Below are positions 28,184 through 36,885 of a DNA stretch of 64,000 nucleotides, in pieces. The stretch lies in assembly GCA_019083985.1 (NCBI GenBank), contig JAHRCV010000002.1, forward strand, positions 124,001-188,000. The letters are read 5' to 3'. Positions within the stretch are counted from its first letter, which is position 1, and each line of letters starts with the position of its first letter. The position numbers and the translations under genes are program-made. The notes under the pieces are model-generated. The model made no database searches. It was not told where the DNA came from and saw nothing but the letters and a program-made list of their open reading frames with translations. This DNA comes from Rhizobiales bacterium TNE-4 (GTDB lineage Bacteria; Pseudomonadota; Alphaproteobacteria; Rhizobiales; Beijerinckiaceae).

Positions 28184-28561
28184 ATGAGCAAGATTTCACT
28201 CTCGACCTTGGCAGCGGCCTTGATGATGACCGGTGCGGCTTTCGCACAAACCGGGACTGGAACCGGCACGAGCACTGGCTCCGGCGCAAGTGGCGGCAGT
28301 GCAACCAGCACGACAACCACGACAACCATCACGCCACAGCAGGAATCGACGATCAAAACCTATGTGACGAAAGAAAAGACGAAATCGGTCGCCGTGCCGT
28401 CGGGCTTTACCCTCTCAACGGGTGCAACAGTCCCGCAAACGGTTGAGCTGCATTCCTTCGGCTCGGATGTCGGCATGACACAATATCGTTATGTCGTGAT
28501 GAACAATCGTACCGTGATCGTCGATCCGTCGACACGCAAAGTGATCAAGGTGATCGATTAA
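28184..28561 (+). CDS. DUF1236 secreted protein
   Basis: A 125-residue protein with a signal peptide (MSKISLSTLAAALMMTGAAFAQ), a low-complexity Thr/Gly/Ser linker (TGTGTGTSTGSGASGG...TTTTTT), and a C-terminal DUF1236 unit ending YRYVVMNNRTVIVDPSTRKVIKVID. The domain is common in Hyphomicrobiales and its function is unknown. The ATG at 28184 follows AGGGAAAAGG. The frame upstream to 28154 is not needed. Confidence 0.85.
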   Translation: MSKISLSTLAAALMMTGAAFAQTGTGTGTSTGSGASGGSATSTTTTTTITPQQESTIKTYVTKEKTKSVAVPSGFTLSTGATVPQTVELHSFGSDVGMTQYRYVVMNNRTVIVDPSTRKVIKVID

Positions 28562-28568
28562 TGTTCAG

Positions 28569-28600
28569 CGGGGCGGCGCTTATGCGTCCGCCCCGTTTTT
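28569..28600. terminator. Terminator between DUF1236 gene and dctM
   Basis: CGGGGCGG CGC (28569-28579) pairs with GCG (T) CCGCCCCG (28584-28595) around TTAT, followed by TTTTT on the plus strand. It begins 8 nt after the DUF1236 stop and ends just before the convergent dctM stop. Confidence 0.8.
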
Positions 28601-28601
28601 A

Positions 28602-30314
28602 TCAATTGCCGTAGAGAAATTCAGGCAGCCATAACGTCAGCCCGGGCCAGATGTAGAGCAACACCATGCAGAGGATCACGATCAGCATGTAAGGCATCAT
28701 ACCGGCAAAAATCTGGTTGATCGTGACATGCGGCGGCGCAACGCCTTTGAGATAGAAAGCCGACATCGCAACAGGCGGCGATAGGAAAGCGGCCTGCAGA
28801 TTGACGAAGACCAGAACGCCCCACAAGATCGGGTCGATACCGAAATGCTTGAGCAATGGCAGGAAGATCGGCACGAAGATCACGATGATCTCCGTCCATT
28901 CCAGCGGCCAGCCCAGAATGAAGATGATCGCCTGCGATATGATCATGAATTGCAATGGCGACAGGTTGAGCGATAGCACCCATTTTTCGACGAGTGCCTG
29001 ACCGCCGAGAATGGCAAAGACACCCGAGAACAGCGCTGAGCCCACAAAAAGCCAACACACCATGCTCGTGGTGCGCGCGGTGAGAAACACGGCTTCCTTG
29101 GTGCGCTTCCAATCCAAGGTGCGCGCTGCAAGCGCCAAAACGAATGCACCTGCCGCGCCCACGGCCGCCGACTCCGTCGCTGTCGTGATGCCAAAAAGGA
29201 TCACGACCAAGACAACCACAGTCAAAAGGCCCAGCGGCATGATCGACACAGTGAGCAGTCGAATGACCTCGAGCCGCTCAGCCACCATATTGCGGTAGTA
29301 GCGGATCATGCCGAACGCGGCGAGCGCGGTCACAAGCCCAAATCCGATGTAGAAATTCAACGGCGGGCCCGCAGGCGCTGTCGCTTCCGGCGCGCTGTAA
29401 CTGCCCAATTGTTCGACGCCTTGTGCATCGATTGCTTCAGCGCCTTGCTGATGAATGGCAACGTACCAGAAGATGAGCCACAGCGTGCTGGCGACAAGCA
29501 CGAGAGGCACAGTCGAAAAAGCAAGATAACGCCAAAGCGTTTTGCGATCCGTCACTGGCGCTGGCAGGCGCAGATTGGACAGGATCGCAACAATCATGTT
29601 GCGAGCGCCCTTTGCATTCAGCGTCTGCATCCAATCCGGCAGCGGGACCTGACGCTCGGATTCTGGCAAGGGCGGCGCGAGCTTGGGATTCAGCAACGCC
29701 ATGCCAATGATGTAAACGAGATAAAGAAAGGCCAGAAAGAAGCCAGGAAACATCGTCGCTGCATAAAGCTTGACGACAGATTGGCCAGCGACAGCCGCAT
29801 AGACGATGATCATCACCGACGGCGGAATGAGAATACCCAAAGTGCCGCCCGCCGTAATGACGCCGGAGGCAAGCTTGACATCATAACCCGCCCGCAACAT
29901 CGGGTTGAGCGCGATCACGCCCATCAGCACAACAACCGCCCCGACAAGTCCGCTGGCAATGCCCCAGAATGTACAGACCAAGAGCGTCGCGACAGCGAGG
30001 GCCGCTGGCACGTTCCGAAATGCAAGCTGAATGGCATAGAACATCTTATCGACGAGCGCGCCGCGCTCCATCACATAGCCCATCAACACGAAGAGCGGGA
30101 TGGAGATAAGAACATCGTTCGTCATCGCACCATAGGTGCGCTGAACCATCAGGTCGAAGACGAGATTGTCGCTAAATGCCTGCCCCGATTTGAAATAGGC
30201 GATGAAGCCAAAGAGGATCCCAAGACCCATCAAGGTGAAGGCGGTTGGAAAGCCCATCATGATCACGACCACGATGAGACCGAGCATCAAAAGTCCAAGC
30301 GCAGGATCGCTCAT
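28602..30314 (-). CDS. TRAP transporter large permease (DctM family)
   Basis: Inner-membrane subunit that couples sodium-driven uptake of an organic acid. The 570-residue product is longer than the usual 430 or so. It has the N-terminal DctM half (GFPTAFTLMGLGILFG, GTLGILIPPSVMIIVYAAVAGQSV), an insertion of roughly 110 residues with extra membrane helices (near 240-370), and the C-terminal half (GITTATESAAVGAAGAF, WLEWTEIIVIFVPIFLPLL-like, LQAAFLSPPVAMSAFYLKG). This layout suits the FcbT-type TRAP group for 2-oxo acids, lactate or aromatic acids. It lies 2 nt after dctQ. Confidence 0.92.
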   Translation of the reverse strand: MSDPALGLLMLGLIVVVIMMGFPTAFTLMGLGILFGFIAYFKSGQAFSDNLVFDLMVQRTYGAMTNDVLISIPLFVLMGYVMERGALVDKMFYAIQLAFRNVPAALAVATLLVCTFWGIASGLVGAVVVLMGVIALNPMLRAGYDVKLASGVITAGGTLGILIPPSVMIIVYAAVAGQSVVKLYAATMFPGFFLAFLYLVYIIGMALLNPKLAPPLPESERQVPLPDWMQTLNAKGARNMIVAILSNLRLPAPVTDRKTLWRYLAFSTVPLVLVASTLWLIFWYVAIHQQGAEAIDAQGVEQLGSYSAPEATAPAGPPLNFYIGFGLVTALAAFGMIRYYRNMVAERLEVIRLLTVSIMPLGLLTVVVLVVILFGITTATESAAVGAAGAFVLALAARTLDWKRTKEAVFLTARTTSMVCWLFVGSALFSGVFAILGGQALVEKWVLSLNLSPLQFMIISQAIIFILGWPLEWTEIIVIFVPIFLPLLKHFGIDPILWGVLVFVNLQAAFLSPPVAMSAFYLKGVAPPHVTINQIFAGMMPYMLIVILCMVLLYIWPGLTLWLPEFLYGN

Positions 30315-30316
30315 GA

Positions 30317-30973
30317 TCAGTCTTCTCTCACGCTGCGCTGGCGCGCTTCTTCGTCAATGTCTTGAACGCGCGCAATGGCGTCGCGTACGGCGTCCTTGTC
30401 GACATAATCGCTATGGGCAAGCTGCTCTTCGACGACATCGATCTCGGCGACATCCTTGAAGCGAGCAGGCCATTCACCGGTTTTGAGGCAGACGACGCAG
30501 CGCACGATCTCAGCTAGGCCCTGCAATAGAACGAGTGCACCGGCGATGGGGATGATCGTCTTGAAATGATAGACCGGCGGGCCATCCGCCGTGACGTTGG
30601 AATGCTCGCGAATGCGCCACGCATCTGCCGCATAGTCGGACCCGGCATAAACAAGTGCTGCAATGCCCGGAAGAAAAAACAGGATATACAGAACGAGATC
30701 AAAACCAGCCTGCGTGCGCGGTCGCATCGAACCGTAAAAGAAATCGCCGCGCACATGGCCGTTCTGGGCGAGCGTGTAAGCCCCGCACAGCATAAACAGG
30801 CTGCCATAGAGCATGTTCGACGCGTCAAAAATCCAAGCCGTCGGCGCATTCAGCGCGTAACGTTTGAAGACCTCGCCGCAAACAAGCAGCATCAAAGCGA
30901 TGATCAGCCATGAGGCAGCCTTGCCGACCCATGTACTGATGGAATCAATCGTAAATAGAAATTTTTGGACCAT
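30317..30973 (-). CDS. TRAP transporter small permease (DctQ family)
   Basis: Small membrane subunit that pairs with DctM. Four hydrophobic helices are seen, with the family features EVFKRYALNAPTAWIFDASNMLYGSLFMLCGAYTLAQNGHVRGDFFYG. The C-terminal cytoplasmic tail is acidic (DVAEIDVVEEQLAHSDYVDKD). ATGs at 30985 and 30973 are in frame. The second gives MVQKFLFTIDSIS and 218 residues. It lies between dctP and dctM in one operon. Confidence 0.9.
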   Translation of the reverse strand: MVQKFLFTIDSISTWVGKAASWLIIALMLLVCGEVFKRYALNAPTAWIFDASNMLYGSLFMLCGAYTLAQNGHVRGDFFYGSMRPRTQAGFDLVLYILFFLPGIAALVYAGSDYAADAWRIREHSNVTADGPPVYHFKTIIPIAGALVLLQGLAEIVRCVVCLKTGEWPARFKDVAEIDVVEEQLAHSDYVDKDAVRDAIARVQDIDEEARQRSVRED

Positions 30974-31044
30974 GATGCCCCCCAACCCGGCACAATGGTG
31001 CGTCTGCCGGATTGCTCCGGCAGACGGCCAGATGGTGAAAAGGC

Positions 31045-32184
31045 TTAGCCCTTCTTCAGCTTACCCTGAGGACCGAAATAATGGTCGTAAGCCATCTTGC
31101 GGTCGACAACTGTATCGCGCTCCCACTGCGTCGCGCGCTGGGCGAAAGCGATCTGCGATTCCAGGATTTCCTTGAACAGCGGATTTTCAGCCGATTTCTT
31201 GCTGACGACTTCGTCATAGATTTCGAGCTGACGCTTCAGAACCGTGTCGGGCGTCTTGTAAAAGCGCACCTTATCCTTGGTCTGCAGTTCAACATAATCC
31301 TTCGAATAGCGATCAATCGCCTTCCAAGACATGTCCGCCGACGAAGCCTCAACGGCGGATTCGATGATGGCCCGCATTTTATCCGGCAATGCATCGAATT
31401 TCGTCTTGTTGAACATGATCTCAAACTGCTCGGCATTCTGATGATAGCTTTGTAGCATGCAGACCTTGGAGACATCCGGGAAACCGAGGATTCGGTCTGA
31501 CGTCGCATTGTTGAATTCGGCGGCGTCGAGCAGGCCGCGATCCATCGCCGACACGATTTCACCACCCGGCAAGGCATTCACGGCAGCGCCGAGACCGGTG
31601 AACACGTCAATCGAAATGCCCACTGTGCGGTACTTCAAGCCTTTCAGATCATCAGGCTTGGTCACAGGCTTCTTAAACCAGCCCAAAGGCTGCGTCGGCA
31701 TCGGCCCATAGGGGAACGACACAACATTGGCGCCAATCGACTGGTAAAGCTTGGCCAACAATTCCTTTCCGCCACCATATTTGTGCCAAGCGAGCAGCAT
31801 GTTGGCATCCATGGCGTAGCCCGGGCCGGAGCCCCACAGCGCGAGCGCTGTCTGCTTGCCATAGTGATAAACAAGCACGCCGTGGCCGCCATCGAGCGTA
31901 CCCTTCGAGACCGCTTCGAGCAGGCCGAAGGCCGGCACGACAGCCCCCGCAGGCAACACTTCAATCTTCAGGTCGCCGCCAGTCATGTCATTGACCTTCT
32001 TGGCGAAATCCTGTGCGTATTCGTGGAAGATGTCCTTCGCCGGCCAGGTGCTCTGCCAACGCATATTGATGGGGCCCGCCGATTGCGCGAGGGCCGGAGC
32101 CGCAACGCCCGCCGCGGCAGCCGTGACAGCGGAAGCTTACAGGAATTGACGACGGGTATGCGGATTTCTGGTCTTCGATGTCAT
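31045..32184 (-). pseudogene. TRAP substrate-binding protein (DctP/FcbT1-like) with a stop in the Tat signal
   Basis: Periplasmic solute-binding subunit. From the ATG at 32184, preceded by GGGAGGA, the frame reads MTSKTRNPHTRRQFL, then TAA at 32137-32139, then ASAVTAAAAGVAAPALAQSAG and the whole mature domain to 31045 without further lesion. TRRQFL plus the missing position is the Tat consensus TRRxFLK, so the stop stands exactly where lysine (AAA) is expected; one base change explains it. The next in-frame ATG (32064) gives 339 residues without a signal. The body (MRWQSTWPAKDIFHEYAQDFAKKV, GGHGVLVYHYGK, DRGLLDAAEFNNATSDR) resembles binding proteins for 2-oxo acids or lactate. A sequencing error is possible. 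Confidence 0.88.
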
Positions 32185-32290
32185 AGAAATTCCTCCCTTA
32201 TCAAAAAGTTTTATCTTTTTATTCTTCTTAAACTCGCCAAATAGAACGCCGTTAAAGCGCGGCAAGCCCCCCAATAGCAATCATTGGATA

Positions 32291-32334
32291 CTTTAAACCT
32301 AGTCGCGTATTACCTCGTTTTTACTCGTTTAAAG
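32291..32334. repeat. Inverted 8-mers upstream of the TRAP operon
   Basis: CTTTAAAC (32291-32298) and GTTTAAAG (32327-32334) are reverse complements whose centres are 36 bp apart, 107-150 nt upstream of the dctP start. Spacing near 3.5 helical turns could suit a looping or paired operator. Low-complexity A/T content makes chance likely. Confidence 0.3.
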
Positions 32335-32390
32335 CGATTAGATGAGGCGTCTTGCAGGCATTTTCTTAAAAAAAAACATCGATTTCAAGT

Positions 32391-32415
32391 AAAACGCCAC
32401 CCCGAAGGGTGGCGT
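32391..32415 (-). terminator. Rho-independent terminator after the BKACE gene
   Basis: On the minus strand ACGCCACCC / GGGTGGCGT form a 9-bp stem closed by a TTCG loop (32394-32415), followed by TTT. It starts 26 nt after the BKACE stop and separates the liv-linked operon from the TRAP operon. Confidence 0.85.
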
Positions 32416-32440
32416 TAGAAAAGATCAGAAGTGACGTGCG

Positions 32441-33364
32441 TCAGATCGCGGTCTTGTCCCCGCCCTTGAGCGCAAGGATGTCACGCGCCTCATCCGGCGT
32501 GGCGATTTCAAGACCCAGCCCTTCAATGATCTGGCGCGCGAGCTTCACTTGCTGTGCATTGGATTCCGCAAGCTTGCCCGGACCCGCCCAAAGCGAATCT
32601 TCGAGACCGACGCGAACATGCCCGCCCATGGCGGCCGACATGGCCGCGATCGGCAATTGATTTTTGCCAGCACCCAACACCGACCAGCGATATTGGTCGC
32701 CGAACAAACGATCTGCCGTGCGCTTCATATGCATCACGTCATCCGGATGCGCGCCGATGCCACCGAGAAGGCCAAACACGGTTTGCACGAAGAGAGGTGT
32801 CTTCACGATGCCGCGATCAAGAAAATGCGCAAGGTTATAAAGATGCGCCGTGTCATAGCATTCGAATTCGAAGCGTGTGCCGCTTTCAGCCAGTGTCGTC
32901 AGGATATATTCGATATCCTTGAACGAATTGCGGAAGATGATGTCCTTGTTGCCGAGATATTGCGGCTCCCACTCATGCTTGAACTCTTTGAAGCGGTTGA
33001 GCATGCCGAACAGGCCGAAATTCATCGAGCCCATGTTGAGAGATGCAACTTCCGGCTTGAAGGTCGCTGCCGGCTTCACACGCTCTTCAACCGTCATTGT
33101 CGGTGCGCCGCCTGTCGTGATGTTGATCACACAATTTGAGCGCTGCTTGATGACCTTCAGAAAGGGTGCAAAGCCCTCTGGCGTTTGATCGGGCTGACCT
33201 GTCTTCGGATGGCGCGCATGGAGATGAACGACGGCAGCACCCGCCTCGGCTGCGCCGATGGCCGCATCAGCGATCTCTTCTGCTGTGATGGGCAGATGCG
33301 GCGACATCGACGGCGTGTGAATGGCGCCCGTAACCGCACATGTGATGATGACCTTTTTCGCCAT
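32441..33364 (-). CDS. Beta-keto acid cleavage enzyme (BKACE, DUF849)
   Basis: Zinc TIM-barrel enzyme that condenses acetyl-CoA with a beta-keto acid and cleaves it to acetoacetate and a new CoA ester. The 307-residue product has KVIITCAVTGAIHTPSMSPHLPITAEEIADAA, the zinc motif VVHLHAR (H46, H48), NITTGG, and GGHVRVGLEDSLW, all typical of the family. Known members act on 3-keto-5-aminohexanoate, dehydrocarnitine and others. It lies 10 nt after a 3-hydroxyacyl-CoA-dehydrogenase-like gene that could make its keto acid. The real substrate is undetermined. Confidence 0.93.
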   Translation of the reverse strand: MAKKVIITCAVTGAIHTPSMSPHLPITAEEIADAAIGAAEAGAAVVHLHARHPKTGQPDQTPEGFAPFLKVIKQRSNCVINITTGGAPTMTVEERVKPAATFKPEVASLNMGSMNFGLFGMLNRFKEFKHEWEPQYLGNKDIIFRNSFKDIEYILTTLAESGTRFEFECYDTAHLYNLAHFLDRGIVKTPLFVQTVFGLLGGIGAHPDDVMHMKRTADRLFGDQYRWSVLGAGKNQLPIAAMSAAMGGHVRVGLEDSLWAGPGKLAESNAQQVKLARQIIEGLGLEIATPDEARDILALKGGDKTAI

Positions 33365-33374
33365 GGCTCTTCTC

Positions 33375-34313
33375 TCAGCTCAATTCGGGTTGGGATTTCT
33401 TATGCGCGGCCAGCGCCGCGAGGCGTTCATTGCGTTCGCGCGTCCGGCGCGCAATGCGCTCCGGCGTTGCTTCGTAACGCCACGCATTCACGACATTTTT
33501 GAGATTGTCGCCTTCGTAGACGGCAGGACCCGCCGCTTGCGAGGCAAGCCGCTTATAGAAGCCGGTGTAGCGCGCACAATAATCCGGAACACCGCCGGGC
33601 GCGTTCAACTCAATCGTCTCAAACGGACCCATGAAGCTCCAGCGCGTGCCAAGCCCGTTCTTGACGCAATGATCGACGTCTTCAGCCGACACATAGCCTT
33701 CGCCCACGAGACGGAACGCTTCGGCCAGAAGCGCCCCCTGCAGGCGATTGAGGATGAATCCGTCGATCTCTTTTTTCACATCAATCGGTACCTGACCGAT
33801 AGCGAGATAGACTTTGCGTGCCCGTTCCAATGTCTCGGCTGAAGTCCAAGGGGCACCGCTCAATTCAACAAGTGGCACGAGATGCGGCGGGTTGACGGGA
33901 TGGCCTACCATGCAACGTGCCCGGCCGGGCAGATCTTCGGTAAAACGCGAGGTCACGATGGCCGAAGTCGAGGATGAAATCACAACATCCTTTGGTAGCA
34001 GCTGGTCGAGCTCTTTGAAGAGCGCTTGCTTGATCTCGAGCACTTCCGGCCCGTTCTCCTGCACGAAGGTGGCACCCTTCACCGTCTCGGCATTGCTATC
34101 GCACACGGTCACGCGATGGATGATGCCCTCGGGATCACTCGCAAGCCCATGCCGGGCAAGACCGCGCAGCTCTTCCAAGATCAATTCTTTGGCAACAACG
34201 CGCGCATTGGCGTCCGGATCTGTGACGCGGACATTCCAGCCGGCGCGCGCGAAAATTGAAGCCCATGCGCGGCCGATGAGTCCGGCACCGATGATGGCGA
34301 CTGTTTCGGTCAA
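33375..34313 (-). CDS. 3-hydroxyacyl-CoA dehydrogenase-family NAD oxidoreductase
   Basis: NAD-dependent dehydrogenase of 312 residues in the lambda-crystallin/L-carnitine dehydrogenase branch. The N-terminal Rossmann loop is VAIIGAGLIGRAWASIFARAGW (residues 5-26), SSSTSAI and the catalytic-histidine region GHPVNPPHLVPLVELSG follow, and the C-terminal helical domain has DGFILNRLQGALLAEAFRLV. It probably oxidises a free 3-hydroxy acid rather than a CoA ester. Between livMGF (21 nt) and BKACE (10 nt), it fits a route in which an imported hydroxy acid becomes a beta-keto acid for BKACE. L-carnitine is one candidate. Confidence 0.88.
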   Translation of the reverse strand: MTETVAIIGAGLIGRAWASIFARAGWNVRVTDPDANARVVAKELILEELRGLARHGLASDPEGIIHRVTVCDSNAETVKGATFVQENGPEVLEIKQALFKELDQLLPKDVVISSSTSAIVTSRFTEDLPGRARCMVGHPVNPPHLVPLVELSGAPWTSAETLERARKVYLAIGQVPIDVKKEIDGFILNRLQGALLAEAFRLVGEGYVSAEDVDHCVKNGLGTRWSFMGPFETIELNAPGGVPDYCARYTGFYKRLASQAAGPAVYEGDNLKNVVNAWRYEATPERIARRTRERNERLAALAAHKKSQPELS

Positions 34314-34334
34314 CTCAGTCTCTCCCCCAAACCA

Positions 34335-36872
34335 TTACAGCCAAAGCACCTTGCGGCGCAGATCGAGATCATCACGCAACGCAGCGGATGGACCCGTATG
34401 GATCACAGCACCGCGTTCCAGCGCCACCGTCTTGTCGGATAGCGCCAGCGCCAGATCGAGATGGTGATCGACGATGATGATCGAGACATCACGACGCAAC
34501 CGGTCGAACACTTCGAACAATTGTTCGACAACGGCAGGCGCGAGGCCTTCGAAAGGCTCATCGAGTAGCAACACACGCACATCGCCATACATCGCACGCG
34601 CCACAGCCACCATTTGCTGCTCGCCGCCCGAGAGGTAATCGGCGGGGCTATCGAGACGTTCGCGGATGCGCGGGAAATATTCGTAGATCCGCTCAAGTTC
34701 CCAATGCGTGCCATTGCCAGTCCGGCGCTTCAACCGTCCAAGCTCAAGGTTCTGCGCCACTGTCATGCCAGCAAACAGGCCACGGCCTTGCGGCACATAG
34801 CCGACACCAAGACGCGAAATCTCGGCCGAGGATTTACCGATCAGCTCTTGCCCAGCCAGCATCATCGAACCCGAACGCGCGGGCGCAATGCCGGTGATCG
34901 TCTTCAACAATGTCGATTTGCCAGCACCATTACGGCCCAGTAGCGCAATGATCTCGCCGCGATTGAGGTCGAGGCTGACATTGTTGATGATATGGCTCTT
35001 GCCATAGAACGTATTGACGTCCTTGAGTGTCAGGATCTGCTCGGATTGCACCGCGCTTTCACGCGGCTTGGCCGCCACGCTGGCTGCACCCGAACCGATA
35101 TAGACTTCCTGAACTCGCTTGGAGCCGCGCGCATCTTCAACCGTACCATCAAGCAGAACGCGGCCTTCATTCATTACGGTGACGTGATCGGCGAGCTCAA
35201 ACACGCGGTCGATATCATGCTCAACGAGCAGCACTGGCAGATCAGCCGAAATGCGCTTGATGATATTGCCGATACGGACACGCTCTGCTGCGGCGAGACC
35301 TGCGAGCGGCTCATCGAGCAATAGAATGCGGGGTGCGGTTGAAAGCGCAATCCCCATATCAAGCAAGCGCTGCCCGCCATAGGAGAGCGAACCGGCCTCG
35401 GCCGTTTCGATCCCGGCCACGCCGAGATAACGGATCATCTCAGCCGTTTCCGCATTGACCTGCGTGAGCGAGTACGCCGAACGCCAAATGTTGAAACGAT
35501 GCGGATCGCGCGCTTGCACAGCCAAACGGATGTTTTCTTCCACGCTCAACGCCGGGAACAGATTGGTGATCTGGAACGAGCGACCAATACCAGCCTGCGC
35601 AATGGCCTCGGGCGTTTCCCCACCAATCTTCGCGCCGCGGAATTGAACCGTGCCGCTATCGGGCGGGAACATGCCTGAGAGAAGGTTGAACGCGGTCGTC
35701 TTGCCGGCACCGTTCGGGCCGATCAGCGCATGAAGCGTGCGATCCTTCACCGCAATATCGACGCCTTGTACCGCTTTGATGCCGCCGAAGTGACGCACGA
35801 TGTTCTGTGCTTCGAGAATGGTGCCATTGGCCGCATCCTTCGGCTTGAGAAATTCCGGCAGCGGCATGTCTTCCGTTTTGCGCCCGGCCATCGCCGCTTC
35901 GCCGATTTCCTTCTTCCGGAAAGGAGCTGTCAGCTTCTCATAGACGCCGACCAAACCATCAGGCGAGAAGACGATGAAGCCGACAAAGAGAAGACCGAAC
36001 CAGAACAGCCAATTCTCGGTATAGATCGAGAGAAACTCACGGAAGAGAATATAAAACAGCGCGCCGAGTGCAGGCCCCAAAAAGCTGCGCATGCCGCCAA
36101 TGACGACCATGGCCAGCAATTCACCCGAGAATACCACCGAGATCGGCTCAGCCGACGTCATACGGTTCTTGTACAGCAGCAGCACACCCGCAAGCCCGGT
36201 GATGGTGGCCGACATGATGAACGCAATCAGCTTGTACCGGTTGGTGGCGTAGCCAATAAACCGTGCACGCTGCTCATTCTCGCGAATGGCAACCAGCACA
36301 GAGCCAACGGGCGAATTTTGGAAACGCCACAACACATAGGCGACCGCCAATCCGATCAGCGCATTGAGCCAATAAAAATTCGCGTTGATGTCGAAATCGT
36401 AGCCAAGGAATTTCGGCCGGGTAATGCCACCCAAGCCGTTCTCGCCCCCGGTCACATCGGTCCAGCGGAAGGCGATGACGAACAGCATCGCCGAGAGCGC
36501 GAGCGTCAGCAGCGAGAAATAAACGCCGCGACGCCGCAAAATGAGAGCGCCAAACAGAGCTGACGCAATCGCGACAGCGGCAAGCGCGGCAAAGAGCGGA
36601 CCGAAGAAGCTGCCCGGCATGAAATCACGCTGGACGATCGCTGCCACATAAGCCGCAAGTCCGAACCATGCGCCATGACCGAAGGAGACAAGGCCGGTCT
36701 GACCCACAAGAATGTTGAGCGCCATACAGGCAATGGCGAAGATTACGACTTCCGTCGCGGACGTCATGGTGAGGCCGAGCGCCATCAGCACAGGCGGAAG
36801 CACAATGAGTGAGGCGACGACGATCAACATCGGCACCGGCACGCCGGCAAACGAGCGAGTTTGCATTTTCAT
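34335..36872 (-). CDS. Fused branched-chain-type ABC transporter: LivM permease, LivG and LivF ATPases
   Basis: An 845-residue three-domain protein. Residues 1-320 are a LivM-type permease with about ten helices (LNILVGQTGLVSFGHGAWFGLAAYVAA; FVGFIVFSPDGLVGV). Residues 355-595 are LivG: Walker [10 protein letters not shown] at 384-392, signature LSYGGQ near 495, then LLLDEPLAGL. Residues 612-845 are LivF: Walker A GRNGAGKST near 646-654, signature LSGGEQQ near 747. Linkers between domains are charged and flexible-looking. The ATG at 36872 follows GGAGAACAACCG; an upstream ATG at 36944 would overlap livH. LivM-LivG fusions occur widely, but all three in one chain is less usual. Confidence 0.95.
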   Translation of the reverse strand: MKMQTRSFAGVPVPMLIVVASLIVLPPVLMALGLTMTSATEVVIFAIACMALNILVGQTGLVSFGHGAWFGLAAYVAAIVQRDFMPGSFFGPLFAALAAVAIASALFGALILRRRGVYFSLLTLALSAMLFVIAFRWTDVTGGENGLGGITRPKFLGYDFDINANFYWLNALIGLAVAYVLWRFQNSPVGSVLVAIRENEQRARFIGYATNRYKLIAFIMSATITGLAGVLLLYKNRMTSAEPISVVFSGELLAMVVIGGMRSFLGPALGALFYILFREFLSIYTENWLFWFGLLFVGFIVFSPDGLVGVYEKLTAPFRKKEIGEAAMAGRKTEDMPLPEFLKPKDAANGTILEAQNIVRHFGGIKAVQGVDIAVKDRTLHALIGPNGAGKTTAFNLLSGMFPPDSGTVQFRGAKIGGETPEAIAQAGIGRSFQITNLFPALSVEENIRLAVQARDPHRFNIWRSAYSLTQVNAETAEMIRYLGVAGIETAEAGSLSYGGQRLLDMGIALSTAPRILLLDEPLAGLAAAERVRIGNIIKRISADLPVLLVEHDIDRVFELADHVTVMNEGRVLLDGTVEDARGSKRVQEVYIGSGAASVAAKPRESAVQSEQILTLKDVNTFYGKSHIINNVSLDLNRGEIIALLGRNGAGKSTLLKTITGIAPARSGSMMLAGQELIGKSSAEISRLGVGYVPQGRGLFAGMTVAQNLELGRLKRRTGNGTHWELERIYEYFPRIRERLDSPADYLSGGEQQMVAVARAMYGDVRVLLLDEPFEGLAPAVVEQLFEVFDRLRRDVSIIIVDHHLDLALALSDKTVALERGAVIHTGPSAALRDDLDLRRKVLWL

Positions 36873-36885
36873 CGGTTGTTCTCCC

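Noticed and set aside
28300-28330. ACC/ACG-rich repeats in the DUF1236 gene as a possible tandem-repeat array
   Set aside because: They encode a short Thr/Gly/Ser linker and are too short and irregular to be a separate repeat element.
32366-32378. Run of A residues as a possible slippage site or promoter element
   Set aside because: It is intergenic, with no frame to shift; it may just aid the nearby terminator or UP-element function, for which there is no evidence.
35730-36563. 277-codon plus-strand frame over the fused Liv gene
   Set aside because: Antisense to a permease/ATPase with clear motifs; composition is that of a reverse-strand artefact.
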